This document shows, piece by piece, positions 23,226-34,171 of a stretch of DNA of 64,000 nt. The notes beneath the pieces are model-generated. The model made no database searches, was not told the DNA's origin, and was given only the letters and a program-made list of their open reading frames with translations. The DNA is from Arabidopsis thaliana (lineage: Eukaryota; Streptophyta; Magnoliopsida; Brassicales; Brassicaceae). A program made the translations under genes and the position numbers. The number at the start of each line of letters is the position of its first letter. Within the stretch, counting starts at the first letter, position 1. The stretch lies in NCBI RefSeq assembly GCF_000001735.4, contig NC_003076.8, positions 3,596,001 through 3,660,000 on the forward strand, in the 5' to 3' direction.

Positions 23226-25068
23226 ATGGGAGCTGGGAGAGAAGTCAGCGTATCGCTAGATGGAGTCAGAGACAAAAACTTGATGCAGCTTAAGATACTC
23301 AACACGGTTTTGTTCCCGGTTCGTTACAACGACAAGTACTACGCCGATGCAATCGCTGCCGGCGAATTCACCAAGCTTGGTTCGTCTTCTTCTTACTTGA
23401 TTTTTCTTAATTTCTGTCTCTCTTTGCTTTCCCCAGTAATTCCTGCTTAAATTTCTTAATGGGCATGTGCTATTACGATTTCACGGGAATGTGCCTCTGA
23501 ATCAGAACTAAAATTCATCGAATTTTGGTATTTTTGCTCTCAGATTTCTGTCTTTTTACCTGAGCGAGCATTAGTAGTCGAGTTTGTTCCTTTAATAGGA
23601 AAAGTTTGCTTTGGGGGGTTTATGATGAACTGTTCTGTGATTAGGCTTGGTATACTCTACAAAGAAAGTACCTTTTGCAATCCTGCTTTCCTTTGGTTGT
23701 TTGTTTAGTTGGTTCACTGGTCATTGTAATAGGTGTGATTATCTGTGTCTTCTCTTTTGTTCGGTTCCGTGAATTTATTTGACTGAGCCATGTTTTATTT
23801 AGGTTCAGTACTAGTGTCTGATACTAGGAAGAAGATGATTTTATCGGTAATATTGGTAGAAGCCTTCTTTCTAAGCCTTGAATGGATCGATTTTGTTTGC
23901 TTTCTATTGTCTGTTGTTTCGTAATTACCGATTCATGTTTGAACTTTGTGGTTGATGACATTGATGTTGACAAAGTATCATCTTGATCGTTGTTTTAAGT
24001 TGTTTGACTATATGAATACTGCATTCTTTTGTTCAACCAAGCAAAATTTTTTGTATGTTAAGCATGTGTACCTTGTAATCTATCGCTGATTGACTTATAT
24101 TATCTTTCGAGAACATGGTCCAAGACTAATTTTCGTATTCACAGAATTTTTTCAAGCTCACTTTTGTGAAACCCTTGGTTGGAACATCTTTTGCGTCAAC
24201 TAGTTCTTTAAATGTACAATAAGATGTGATTATGAAAGTCTAAAGACTGTTAACAACGTCTTAAATTTGGTACTAACTATTTCATTGCAGTTGCTTGGGT
24301 AGTTATGTTCTTGGTGTTACATATATTTTCTCTAATTTGTGATCAAGGAAAATTCTTCATGTTCTAATAATGGATTGACTTCCTCTCAGCATATTACAAT
24401 GACATATGTGTTGGAGCTATCGCCTGTCGGCTGGAGAAGAAAGAAAGTGGGGCCATGCGAGTTTATATAATGACGCTTGGTGTTCTTGCACCCTACCGTG
24501 GGATTGGCATTGGTAAGTCATAAATCTGCTGTGCAAAACTTGAATACCGACAAAACATGAATAATGAAGAAAACTGTTAGCATGTTGTGTAATTCTGTTG
24601 TTTTCCTTACGTTTTAACACATGAGGCCAGCTGTAGTATGTTTATTCTGTAGTTCTCTATTTGAAGTGTCTCCATTTAGAGATTCAAACCACCAAGAAAT
24701 AGTCCTTAGGGTTTTATGCATATCGTTGTTTTACCGAGAAACTGGAATTATGATTCCTCCTATATCAAGATTTAAGATCGAATTCCCTGCTTTAGAAAGA
24801 AAAACTCGATGTCTATAATTTGTGTATCTTGTTTTTTTCGTCTTTTGCAGGCTCAAATCTATTGAATCATGTTCTTGACATGTGCTCCAAGCAAAACATG
24901 TGTGAGATATACTTGCATGTGCAGACAAACAACGAAGACGCAATCAAGTTCTACAAGAAGTTCGGCTTTGAGATCACAGATACCATACAAAACTATTACA
25001 TCAACATTGAGCCAAGAGATTGCTACGTTGTCAGCAAGTCCTTTGCTCAATCTGAAGCCAACAAATGA
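23226..25068 (+). CDS. NAA50: NAA50 N-alpha-acetyltransferase
   Basis: Three exons, 23226-23379, 24390-24512 and 24851-25068, make 164 residues. The start MGAGREVSVSL is favoured over upstream frames because it gives the full family length. It is a compact GNAT fold: the substrate-side loop FPVRYNDKYY (about residues 30-40), then the acetyl-CoA site YRGIGIG (R/Q-x2-G-x-G/A), then LHVQTNNEDAIKFYKKFGF, typical of NAA50. It acetylates protein N-termini, with preference for retained Met, and associates with the ribosomal NatA complex; loss in Arabidopsis causes dwarfism and ER stress. The first intron is about 1 kb, large for this region. Name recalled (AT5G11340). Confidence 0.95.
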
Positions 25069-25582
25069 TGAAAAATACCAAACTTGGGGAAGCCATTCCT
25101 CCCCAGTTTCTTTGTTGCATTCAGTTCAAGATCTATTAATGTTATGATGATCCTTCGGTTTCCGAGTTTTGCTTGTTTTGTTGACCTTAATTTTTCTTAC
25201 TGATTCTAAATTTATAAATTCCTGGTTATATACTTGCATGATTTCTCTAATGTCCTCTTGGCTTTGGACATTTTCGTTTGGAAAAGTTTTTAACTTTGCA
25301 ACTCAAAGCTTTACTACCAAGTATCATCGTGTTTGTAAATGTTGGTCTATGAATTTGAGTAAAGAGAGACAATGATTCTTGTTATGAGCTGTAGAATAAA
25401 GTAAAGAAAAAAATGAAGAATTTATGACTTGCGTTTTGGCTTGCGTGCCATTTATTCACAGTGAAGACTGGAAGATGTGTTCTTCTTGAATCAAAAAACG
25501 GCACGTCTTATGAGTCTCCGTTCATCGGTGTCTGCAATTAAGCACCGGTTCCTCGAGCTTCCTCACTCAATTCGATTGACCA
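25069..25582. other. Spacer: NAA50 3' UTR and CCR4-6 promoter
   Basis: About 500 bp in a head-to-tail arrangement; no gene seen. Confidence 0.5.
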
Positions 25583-28500
25583 ATGCGGCGTTCTCGTTTT
25601 GTTGCTCAAGTTTTCTCCGACGTTACCTTCGCTGACGCCTCCACTATCTCTGCTCCAATCTTCACCATGTCTACTCGTGCTCCGGTAAATTTTCTCAGCT
25701 ATTCTCTTGTTCTATCACTCCCGCTGCGTTGCTTCGGTTACTGGAATATAATTTGTTTCTTACGAAGCAGTACAGAGGTGCCCGAGGACGAGGACGAGGC
25801 CGAGGTGGGAGAAGTTTCTCCGATCGTCCGTACAATGATGACGCGGGAAGAGATCAGTTCGTTACTGGAGATTCTCATTTTCAATCAGTTCATGACGCCA
25901 ATTTCCGATTCCGGCATGGTGAACCTTATCGACAACATCAGCCTCCGCTTGATCAGCGGCAGCAACCACCGTTCAATCAGAATTACGAATTTCGACCTCC
26001 GCCGCCGTCACGAGGTCAGTGGCAACAATTCCGTCAACCTAATCAGTTTCCGTCTAATCAAAACTACGCGGCTTGCCCTCCCCCTCCGTTCTATCAAAAC
26101 CAGATGTCCCGGCCGCCTCCACAGCAGAGCTTTCGTCAACGGCCACGGTCAAAACCTTCAGATTACCGTGAATGGGAATATGCCAAAACGCCACCGTCTC
26201 CTGGCTCCGGTAATTTATGCGTGACCATCTCATTTGCTCCGGTATACAATTTTTGATTTGCTTTCTCTTGTCTACAGAAAAGTTTGTTGTTTTATCGTAT
26301 AATATATTGGCGGATTACCTTGCAAATGATCACTGGAGAAGTCTTTACTTTCACATACCGAGGAATATGTTGAGTTGGGGATGGAGAAAGAGCAAATTAG
26401 TGTTCGAGCTTAGCCTATGGTCTGCAGATATAATGTGCCTTCAGGTTATAGTTTCTGCTATATCTTCTTGGTAATTGCTTGTATGAGGGACTAAGGAGAC
26501 AAAACTTTCTTGCTTTACTATTTTTTTATCATATGTATACAGAATGTATCTTCCATATGTATAGTAATCTAAAATTATTTTGTATATGTCAGGAAGTTGA
26601 TAAATTTCAGGACTTAGAGGAGGAGATGAAGCACCGGGGATATAGTGCTATTTGGAAGGTAGGTTTGTTGAAAACTTTTAGTTGTCTTGAGTTTGTATTC
26701 TCTACGGACTCTCTTGGAGTAAAGATTAAATGGTATGCATCATAAGAACTAGGCTTCAAATGTGGGGTTAACTCTATTTTATAAAACTGTAGATGCGGAC
26801 TGGTAATGCTGTTGACGGATGTGCAATATTTTGGCGATCCAATAGGTTTGATTCCCTTGCTCTTCCTTGTGTGGATCAGTCTGGAATCTTGTTTAGGATT
26901 TCATTGTTATCATATTAGATTCAAGTTGGTTCACGAGGAAAGCATCCAGTTCAATCAACTTGGTCTCCGAGATAACGTTGCTCAAATATGTGTGCTTGAG
27001 GTAATATGGATACCTTATGTTGATAGTGACTTATATACATTTGCCTCTTTGCCCTAAATTAAATTTGCTCTGTGTAGACATTGTTGACTTCACATACAAA
27101 AGAAAATGAGACCCCTCCACCTGAAAGGTAACTTAAAAGTATCTGTAAATGTTACTATCATATCATTTTATGGGTGGATAATTTCACTAGGAAGTGGCCG
27201 ATTTTCTTCAGATTTCAGTGGTTTTCTGTATGGACTATACTTTGTGGGTGGGTTGAAGTGAATTACCAATTTCTTTTACAGCTCTGCTGGTTCCCATCGA
27301 GTTGTCATTTGTAACATTCACGTGCTTTTTAATCCTAAAAGAGGAGACTTTAAACTTGGTCAGGTACTTTCCTTTAATGCCATATTCTAGTTTGTAGAAA
27401 TCTTTTGCCAAACGACAGTTTTACTCTCTGGTTTAACTCTGTCTATACGCTATGAACATGTATAAGTGTTAGGTGTTTGAGATAAAACTTTTGAAACCAA
27501 ACGCTTCGCCCCTTGCTTAACTTGGTTTCTTTAACTGTTTCCATTTATCATCTATGTATTTATCTCTGTTACGTAGGTCAGAACACTCTTAGATAAAGCT
27601 CATGCTGTTTCAAAACTCTGGGATGATGCGCCTATTGTTCTTTGTGGGGATTTCAATTGTACACCAAAGGTAGGACAATCTTACCTTAACCAGTTTGTAT
27701 ACCCCAAAAAACTTGTTTTGTGACATGGTCATAACATTCTTCCACCTGGTTGCAGAGTCCTTTGTACAACTTTATTTCAGACCGGAAGGTAAAGCTTCAT
27801 TGTTAGGAAAGTCCTTCACCTATTCGCAACATTATATATATGGTTCACATTGTGTCTTGTGCTGCTCTCTGCAGTTGGATTTGTCTGGTTTGGCCAGAGA
27901 CAAAGTTTCGGGGCAAGTTTCTGCTGAGTTTCGTCCACCAAGGCCAGAAAATTATACAACGAGGTAGAGCAAACTCACCAAGTTCTTCGACATCATTAAG
28001 TATATGGTTATGCAACTTAACACCTCCATGTCTACCCTAGAATATCGGGTTCTACTCTGCTTTTGCAATTGTCAGCATGGTTGATAGGCCTCCTCAATTT
28101 TCCAGGTATCAGTCCGCCAACAAATCTCCACAAGGTCAAGTTCAACCACCAAATTTGATCACAAATGCTCATATGGAGAATAACTCCAACATAGATGTTG
28201 GAACGGCCCCCTCCGAGAAGACATCTGAGCTTCCATGTGGTGATACAATTCTTGCTGGTCACGAAGCCACCTCCAGCTCTGACCAAGTATTACCATGCGA
28301 GAATATGGCCTCAGATTGTCAGTTTGGAATAGAAAACAGAAAACCTGATGATTCCGGGAATCTCTCGACAGCTGAAGATCTTTCTTCACTAACCATATCA
28401 GATACAGAACCTCAACATGCTTCCAGTGCTAGAGAAGATTTGAATACAGATCGTTCTGTAAGTTCCGGTTTATCAGAAACAGAGCAAACTCCTGAGGAAA

Positions 28501-29412
28501 TATGTTCCAGTGATCAAGATATTTCATCTAGTCTCTCCACCAAGGTTGACACTTTTGTGGCTGAAATGAAACTAGATGGCTTAAAATTGGACGAACCAGT
28601 AGTATTCGCGCAAGATGAAGAAAGTTTAGGTGAAGATGGGGAAACCTTTTTGGCTAAGCTACACGATAACAATGAAAACTTGAGTCAAAAAGGGGAACTT
28701 GTGAGTGAAGTTCCACTTAAATGGAGTTCTGAAGCTTTAAATAGTGACAAAATCACTTATAGTCCATCCTCTTGGACTCCAATGGAGATAGCAACTGCAA
28801 CTGGTGACCCAGAGAGAACTACGGTTGAACATGCTCTGGAGCTTAAAAGCACATACTCAGAAGTGGAGGTATTGTAATATATCCTCCCTACAGTTTTTCC
28901 CTTTTATCTTCTGTTTCTTGAGAAATTATATCCTTAGGAAGCTGTTGAAATTTGTGGTTAGGGTCAAGCAAACACAAGGGATGAAAACGGAGAACCTGTA
29001 GTGACCAGTTATCACAGATGTTTCATGGGGACAGTTGACTACATATGGTATTAGCATTAGAAGCAAAACCATTTGTGACAAACCTTAAAATTAGATTACT
29101 TCATTATTGTAAATTATGCGCGTTTTGACATATTCTCATGTTTGATTTCTGGTTTGGGTTAGGCGGTCGGAAGGTCTTCAAACAGTGCGTGTGCTTGCTC
29201 CAATACCAAAGCAAGCAATGCAGTGGACTCCAGGCTTCCCGACTCCTGTAAAATCCCATGATATTCTTATATAGCCTACCTTTTTAACTGAATTGTTTAC
29301 AAAACTTTTTTATGTTTGTATTTCTGGTTTGTTACAGAAATGGGGAAGCGATCACATTGCACTGGTTTCAGAGTTGGCCTTCTGCAGCAGCAAAACTCTG
29401 CCCAAAAGCTGA
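25583..29412 (+). CDS. CCR4-6: CCR4-type deadenylase (CCR4 homolog 6)
   Basis: Fifteen exons: 25583-25684, 25771-26209, 26278-26444, 26593-26658, 26793-26845, 26919-27000, 27078-27127, 27282-27363, 27577-27669, 27756-27788, 27875-27963, 28106-28868, 28962-29047, 29163-29247, 29338-29412; 754 residues, as recalled. After an RG-rich stretch (GARGRGRGRGG, about 35-47) and a Pro/Gln-rich region comes the endonuclease/exonuclease/phosphatase fold: LSYNILADYLA, MCLQEVD (catalytic Glu), NIHVLFNPKRGDFKLGQ, LCGDFNCTPKS and SDHIALVSEL at the end. All metal and catalytic residues look intact. An acidic Ser-rich insert of about 280 residues, mostly exon 12, splits the domain. It should shorten mRNA poly(A) tails. 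AT5G11350 by recall. Confidence 0.94.
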
Positions 29413-29439
29413 TATTAAACTGGTGGTGAGTTCATTAGA

Positions 29440-29700
29440 AATCTAAGAAAGTGTAAAGAGATTAGATGGTTGAGGTCTTGGGTTCAAAGCACATCCTTGT
29501 TGCAATGTTTGTGCTCTGAAGGTCGCCAATAGCTTATTTTATATCCCAGCAAAACATCTAAGAGTAAACTTTTACAGAATCTCATAGGCTCTAGTTTTGT
29601 ATTTTTCTCTATCATATTTTACAGTGACAAATTATATTTGAGTTTTTCTTTTTGGGCGACACTCGATTTCAGAAAATCTGCTATAAAAGTTTAAAGCATG
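29440..29700 (+). pseudogene. Relic of the WIT1 last exon and 3' UTR
   Basis: From about 29450 the sequence follows WIT1 exon 4 (40310 onward): gtgtaa(a/g)gagattagatg, then ttcaaa, ttgttgcaat/ctcgttgcaat, atagctta, and atatcccagcaaaacat at 29541-29557, followed by the matching 3' UTR through cagaaaatctgctata. The reading frame is broken early by a TGA (SVKRLDG then stop), and the final ATG codon is ATC. The copy is not an exon of CCR4-6, whose stop lies just upstream at 29410-29412. It marks one edge of a duplicated block that continues into the next pseudokinase gene. Confidence 0.8.
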
Positions 29701-29835
29701 CTTCTTGATTTTAAATAGCTTCAATTGTTAACCCCTAACTCTTTCAGCTTTAGTCTAGACTGACTCTTTCAATTATTACAAATAAACACCTAGCATTTAT
29801 CCATGTCCCTGTGTCCAATATAAGGACATCTCACA

Positions 29836-30604
29836 TTAGGACCTAATCCCTGCAATATAATTCAGAGCATCCAAAACTTCTTGCATCAATGGTCGTTTCT
29901 TCTTGTCCCGATTGGTGCATCTTTGGATGAGTGTGACAATCTTTGTGGCCGCATCCACAGGATAATCGCTTCCTATTCGGGGGTCGATTATTTCCCCAAT
30001 CTTATAATTATCGGGCAAGAAAGACCCAGTCCAATCTGAGCTTTGATTCTTCAAAGCTGTTGATCTATCTTGTGAACCAACTAAAAGCTCAAGCAAGATC
30101 ACGCCAAATATGTCCTATCAATCAATAAGTACACAACACATATAGAGACAAAAGAAAAATTTAAATATGTTGAGTAAAAAAAAAAAGACAGACTTTACTT
30201 ACCACCCACTCTTGTAGAGCCTGTGAACTGCCATGAAGATATTCGACAACAGAAACAGGGGTACCGGTTTTAGTTCTTGATGGTGCAAATGTGGTGTTAT
30301 CGATGTAGCCCTTGTAGAATGATCGAATATAGTGATCATCGCGAATTACGACCCTGTCTTGTCTGGATTTCTTCGTTGCTTTCATCCATTCCTTGAAACT
30401 GAAGACTCTCAGATTCTCGCTTTGTGCCTCCACTTCTTCATATTACATATATAGACTTGAGTTACGTATTTTAAAAACATTACATGTAAACAATTGTAAA
30501 GTGAATTTATAAAACAGAGATGTACCTGGAATTAGAGGGACGGTGAGAGGCTGGTAAGCAAAAGAAGAAGGTTGTTGCTTGAAAGGCTTGACAATGTTTC
30601 CCAT
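29836..30604 (-). CDS. Truncated RLCK-like pseudokinase gene
   Basis: Three exons in transcription order: 30526-30604, 30203-30435, 29836-30114; 196 residues. MGNIVKPF predicts N-myristoylation at Gly2. Exon 2 matches the N-lobe start of the paralogues at 42 and 43.7 kb, and exon 3 matches their C-lobe end (DIFGVILLELLVGS to the stop). Everything between is absent: no P-loop, no VAVK lysine, no HRD, no DFG. The paralogues' exons for those parts (as at 41013-41565) are missing from the DNA, so one intron joins EWV directly to DIFG. The frame is nevertheless intact. I recall AT5G11360, annotated as an IRAK4-like protein. It cannot be a kinase; it may be a membrane-tethered decoy or simply a decaying copy. 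Confidence 0.75.
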
Positions 30605-31716
30605 TGTTGAAGATACAAGGGTTCAAGGCTTGTTTCTCAATCTCTTTGGCTCTCAAAATCGGAATGGAATTCACAAGATACTTACTTCTGGTTTCAAGAC
30701 ATCTTGTTGGATTTTAAAGAGGTCAAAAAAATTCAACGCTTTGAAAAAGTTATGTTGAGACAGAAAAAGAAACAACCACTATTGATGACAGCAGTACTAG
30801 TTACTAAGCTCGGGGAAAAATTCTTAAAATCAAGTAAAGAATCTCAGAAAAGTGGCAAGACTCAGTTTTAGTAAGTTATTGACTTATATTGCTTTAGTTG
30901 ATTACAACTTTTTCTGTAAGACACAAGTAAACAATTTCAGAAAAAGTGTTGTCAATTTCAGTAAGTTATTGACTTATTGCTTAGTTGATTATAAATACAG
31001 AGGCTCTAAATGGAACTTTGAAACGTATAGGGCACAGAAGAACAGTTGTTATTTTTGAGTAAAAATGTACAAAAAGACAAAACCAAAAACGCGTTTATTT
31101 GCTTTCCTTCTCTTCTAGTAAGCTGAACTGAAAAGCTATTTGAATATATATTTTTACTCTTTTTTCTCTTTGTAAATTCTAATAATCGAACAAAATATAA
31201 CGAATTTTCCATATAAAAACAAGTCATTGGTGATATATTAATTTGTCTGTAAAACGTATTTCATTAAGATTTGTGTTTTTTCAAGTTACAACTGAAAAAA
31301 TAAAAATATAGCATCCATTTGAATTTATTTTATAAAAATAAATAATTCTTTATTAAATAGCAAATAACTTTTCTCATTTTTTTTTGTAAATATTCTCTTT
31401 TCTATACACTAAAGTCTTTACAATATCACATATTTCATTGATTTTATTTCATTGACTATGTAAAGATATTCATTTATATATACAATTAGTATTTTTTTTA
31501 ATTGAAAGTTAGTACTAGTATGTGACTCTGTGGGTCGATCCATTGGCTGGCCCACGAGGTCCACTACTTAACCGGTCTGAAAGTTTTATGTACATACCGC
31601 ATAAGAGACCGGTAAACAGAGCGCTCTGTTTTTGTTTCGTTCCTAGGGTTTTAACAAATTGAAGGATTTTCTAGGGTTTGGTTCCATTGGTCTGTTTCAA
31701 TTGTTTGTGTACGTAA
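30605..31716. other. AT-rich spacer upstream of the truncated pseudokinase gene
   Basis: No gene seen. Two similar 50-base stretches (about 30876-30905 and 30959-30990, both agttattgacttattgctttagttgat-like) form a short imperfect repeat. The right end carries a GGCCCA element (about 31548) ahead of the F-box pseudogene. Confidence 0.4.
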
Positions 31717-32072
31717 GATATAGACAAGATCATTGGGTATTCTGATGATGAATTGCTCGTGAAGATCTTATCGTTTCTTCCAACAAAAGTTGCTGTAAGC
31801 ACGAGTATTTTGCCAAAACTTGACTACGATAACACCGTCAATTTTGATATGGAGAAAAGCAAGAGGATGGAGCTTTTTATTGACAGGAATCTGCCAGCTT
31901 GTGTCTCAAGTCTATCTGTTCATCTAATCAACCTAAATGTATCAAATTTTGGGTTGACATTGCAGTTTCACGGTGTTTGCGTGAGCTAAGTGTTACTTAT
32001 TATAGGAGAACATTGATCAGGAACTATGCATTACTGCCGAGTAGTTTGTATACTTGCAAATCTCTAGTGACA

Positions 32073-32300
32073 TTTTTTTTTTTTTTTTTTTGAATAAAAT
32101 GTAAAATTTATTCGAAAAAACTTTTTTACATCAAGTGCAACGTTTGTTTAGAAGATTTTTATACAGGTCAGAAGATAAGAAAAAAAACCTAAGCTTTTGC
32201 AATTATCTTGAGGCAAACCAAGCTTGCATACAACGATCATATCTTCGGTCACCTTGTTCACGGATCGAGGATATCCGGTTTCGGACTTGTTTGTCAAGTA
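32073..32300 (-). mobile_element. 5'-truncated LINE (L1-type) 3' end inside the F-box pseudogene
   Basis: On the minus strand the insert reads the C-terminal end of a LINE reverse-transcriptase protein (VRNRISSIREQGDRRYDR, then WFASR and a stop at 32203), a short 3' UTR with an AATAAA-like signal, and a poly(A) tail seen as 19 T at 32073-32091. It interrupts KSLVT at the left; the host frame resumes as LKLKDE at about 32310. Truncation at the 5' end and the tail are typical of target-primed reverse transcription. The left edge is exact; the right edge and target duplication are blurred. Confidence 0.7.
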
Positions 32301-32869
32301 GTCTGGTCATTGAAACTGAAAGACGAGATTTTCGTGGACGTTCCTCGTATGGTTTGTCTCCCCTCCTTGAAAACTTTGCACCTTAAAGGTGTGATGTATG
32401 TAGATGAAGGATCTCTTCAACGGCTTTTATCCAATTGCTCTCTTCTCGAAGAACTGGTTGTTGAACGATGTAATGGTGCCAATATGAGAAAGTTTGCCGT
32501 TATCATCCCGTCATTGCTTATATCAATTGAGATTTATGGTTCGTTATCATACTGTATGTGATAGACACTCCTTCTTTGAAGTATTTCAAAGCTAAGTTTT
32601 TAGTCAGAGTAGTCTCTCGTATTTAATTGTGAATATGCCTAAGTTGGAGGAGGCCGATATCGCTCGTGGATCTCATGATGTCAAGAAGCTTCTCAAATCT
32701 ATCTCTTCTGTCAAACGTCTTTCGTTATATTTAGAAGTCAACAATAATGAGGTAATATTACTTGATGTCTCTTCAGTCTCACTTTATCATTTAGATTACT
32801 AAACCTTGCTTTGTGCAGGATCTATATGGTGATGATATTGTCTTTAACGAGCTTGAGCATCTCAAGTTT

Positions 32870-33314
32870 CGCATAAGCAGAGCCGTGCCAAGGTCAATGG
32901 TTGCCGGAGGCGGCCAAATGAAATTTGCCCCAATTCACAAACAAAGATGCTTATAATAATAGAAATAAAAGTGTTTACAAAAATAAATTGTCATATGACG
33001 AAAGATTCAAAGTTAATTTTTTTAACCAATTCTATATCGAATGCTTTAACCTAAATTTATAATGCTTTGTTCTGTTTTGTTTCTTTATTCTGTGAATATT
33101 TTTCCATTTTTAATTCTATTTTTTTATTACTTAGGTAAATGTAAGTGATTTCGCAAAAAAAAAAAAAAAGGTAAATGTAAGTGATCTGTCAATATTAAAC
33201 CTATAAAACTAAAGTTATCTTGTAAAAATATATGCTTCTAAGTTTTTTTCAAAAATTTGAGGACGTAGGTGAATGTTTCTTTCTTTTGTCTTGAGGCACG
33301 GCTCTGCGCATAAG
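32870..33314. mobile_element. Non-autonomous hAT-type DNA transposon (429 bp) with 8-bp target duplication
   Basis: The element spans 32878-33306. Its ends are perfect 12-bp inverted repeats, CAGAGCCGTGCC and GGCACGGCTCTG, flanked by identical 8-bp direct repeats cgcataag (32870-32877 and 33307-33314). Length, 8-bp duplication and CAGAG termini are hallmarks of the hAT superfamily. The interior is AT-rich and encodes no transposase. Removing the element and one repeat restores the host reading (EHLKFRISKTYW), so insertion was into coding sequence. Confidence 0.92.
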
Positions 33315-33717
33315 TAAAACATATTGGTCCAAGTTACTATTCTGTTTACTCAAAGGTTCTCCCAAACTACGTGACTTGGAGCTCATAGTAAATTTCTTCG
33401 ATCGTCGTAAGGCAAACGTTGTAGGAGATAGTATGGATACATTGTTTTGTTGGAAGCAAATGATTGATGTCCCTCAATGTTTGTTGTCGAGTCTCCAAAC
33501 TTTCAAGTGGAGAACTTATTTTCCAACAGAAGAAGAGAAAGGTCTGGCGACATATATCTTGGCAAAATCTTGCCGATTAAAGACTGCGAGAATCTTGATT
33601 GTTTCAAAGTTGGATCCACAAAAGGAGCTTGAGATGAAGAATGAGTTATTGTCTTCATGTGGTTCAACCACATGCAACCTCGACCTCGTATTCAAACAAT
33701 TCAACGATCTTCTTTGA

Positions 33718-34171
33718 ATCATTATATTTTATATATATATAATACTCGTCTAACAATCTTGCAATAACATCATTGGATTTTGATCTGTTTAAAGTTGTTG
33801 TTTTATATATTGATGATTTTTAAGTTCAACGATAAATTTTTAAATCGTAATTATAAACATGTCGATGTGAAACAACAAAAAAATAATAATCAGAATTATG
33901 GATTAGGCCCAACTAAAATCTAATTGGGTTCTTTATGGGCTTTAATTTATATCTGAATGAAAAATGTTCTTCCTCTTCTTCTTCTTCTTCTCTCTTTACC
34001 AATTGCTCTGGATTCTCTCTCGCTAAAGCTTCTCCATTCTCCACATGTCAACATTTTGGGCGTTTTTCGCGGCATTTGTTTCGAATTTCTTGTAATTTTT
34101 TCATTTCTTCTTCAGAATTATATCATCTTCCTCGTCCGTTGTAATTGATTTTCGAGGCTTTTTTTCTCTTA
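33718..34171. other. Spacer and DXPS3 leader
   Basis: No gene seen. Site II-type elements (aggcccaac at about 33905, atgggcttt at about 33936) and a CT/TTC-rich leader (about 33970-34000) precede the DXPS3 start. Confidence 0.45.

Larger units (their letters stand above)
31717..33717 (+). pseudogene. F-box/LRR/FBD gene remnant broken by two transposable elements
   Basis: Translation-level similarity to plant F-box/FBD/LRR genes is clear: an F-box start (DELLVKILSFLPTKVAVSTSIL, 31741-31809), LRR-type segments (WVDIAVSRCLRELSVTYY; VPRMVCLPSLKTLHLKGV; NCSLLEELVVERC; PKLEEADI) and a C-terminal FBD domain (33448-33717, VPQCLLSSLQTFKWR). An intron at 32753-32819 survives. Disruptions: the ATG expected before DIDKIIG is TAA; an in-frame gap removes the end of the F-box; frame changes near 31900, 32560 and 32615; a LINE tail at 32073-32300; and a hAT-type element at 32878-33306. 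Reference annotations may carry it as a coding FBD/LRR gene (AT5G11370); as read here no full-length protein is possible. Confidence 0.85.

Noticed and set aside
28032-28286. Minus-strand frame inside CCR4-6 exon 12
   Set aside because: Antisense of the low-complexity insert; the plus-strand exon chain is complete.
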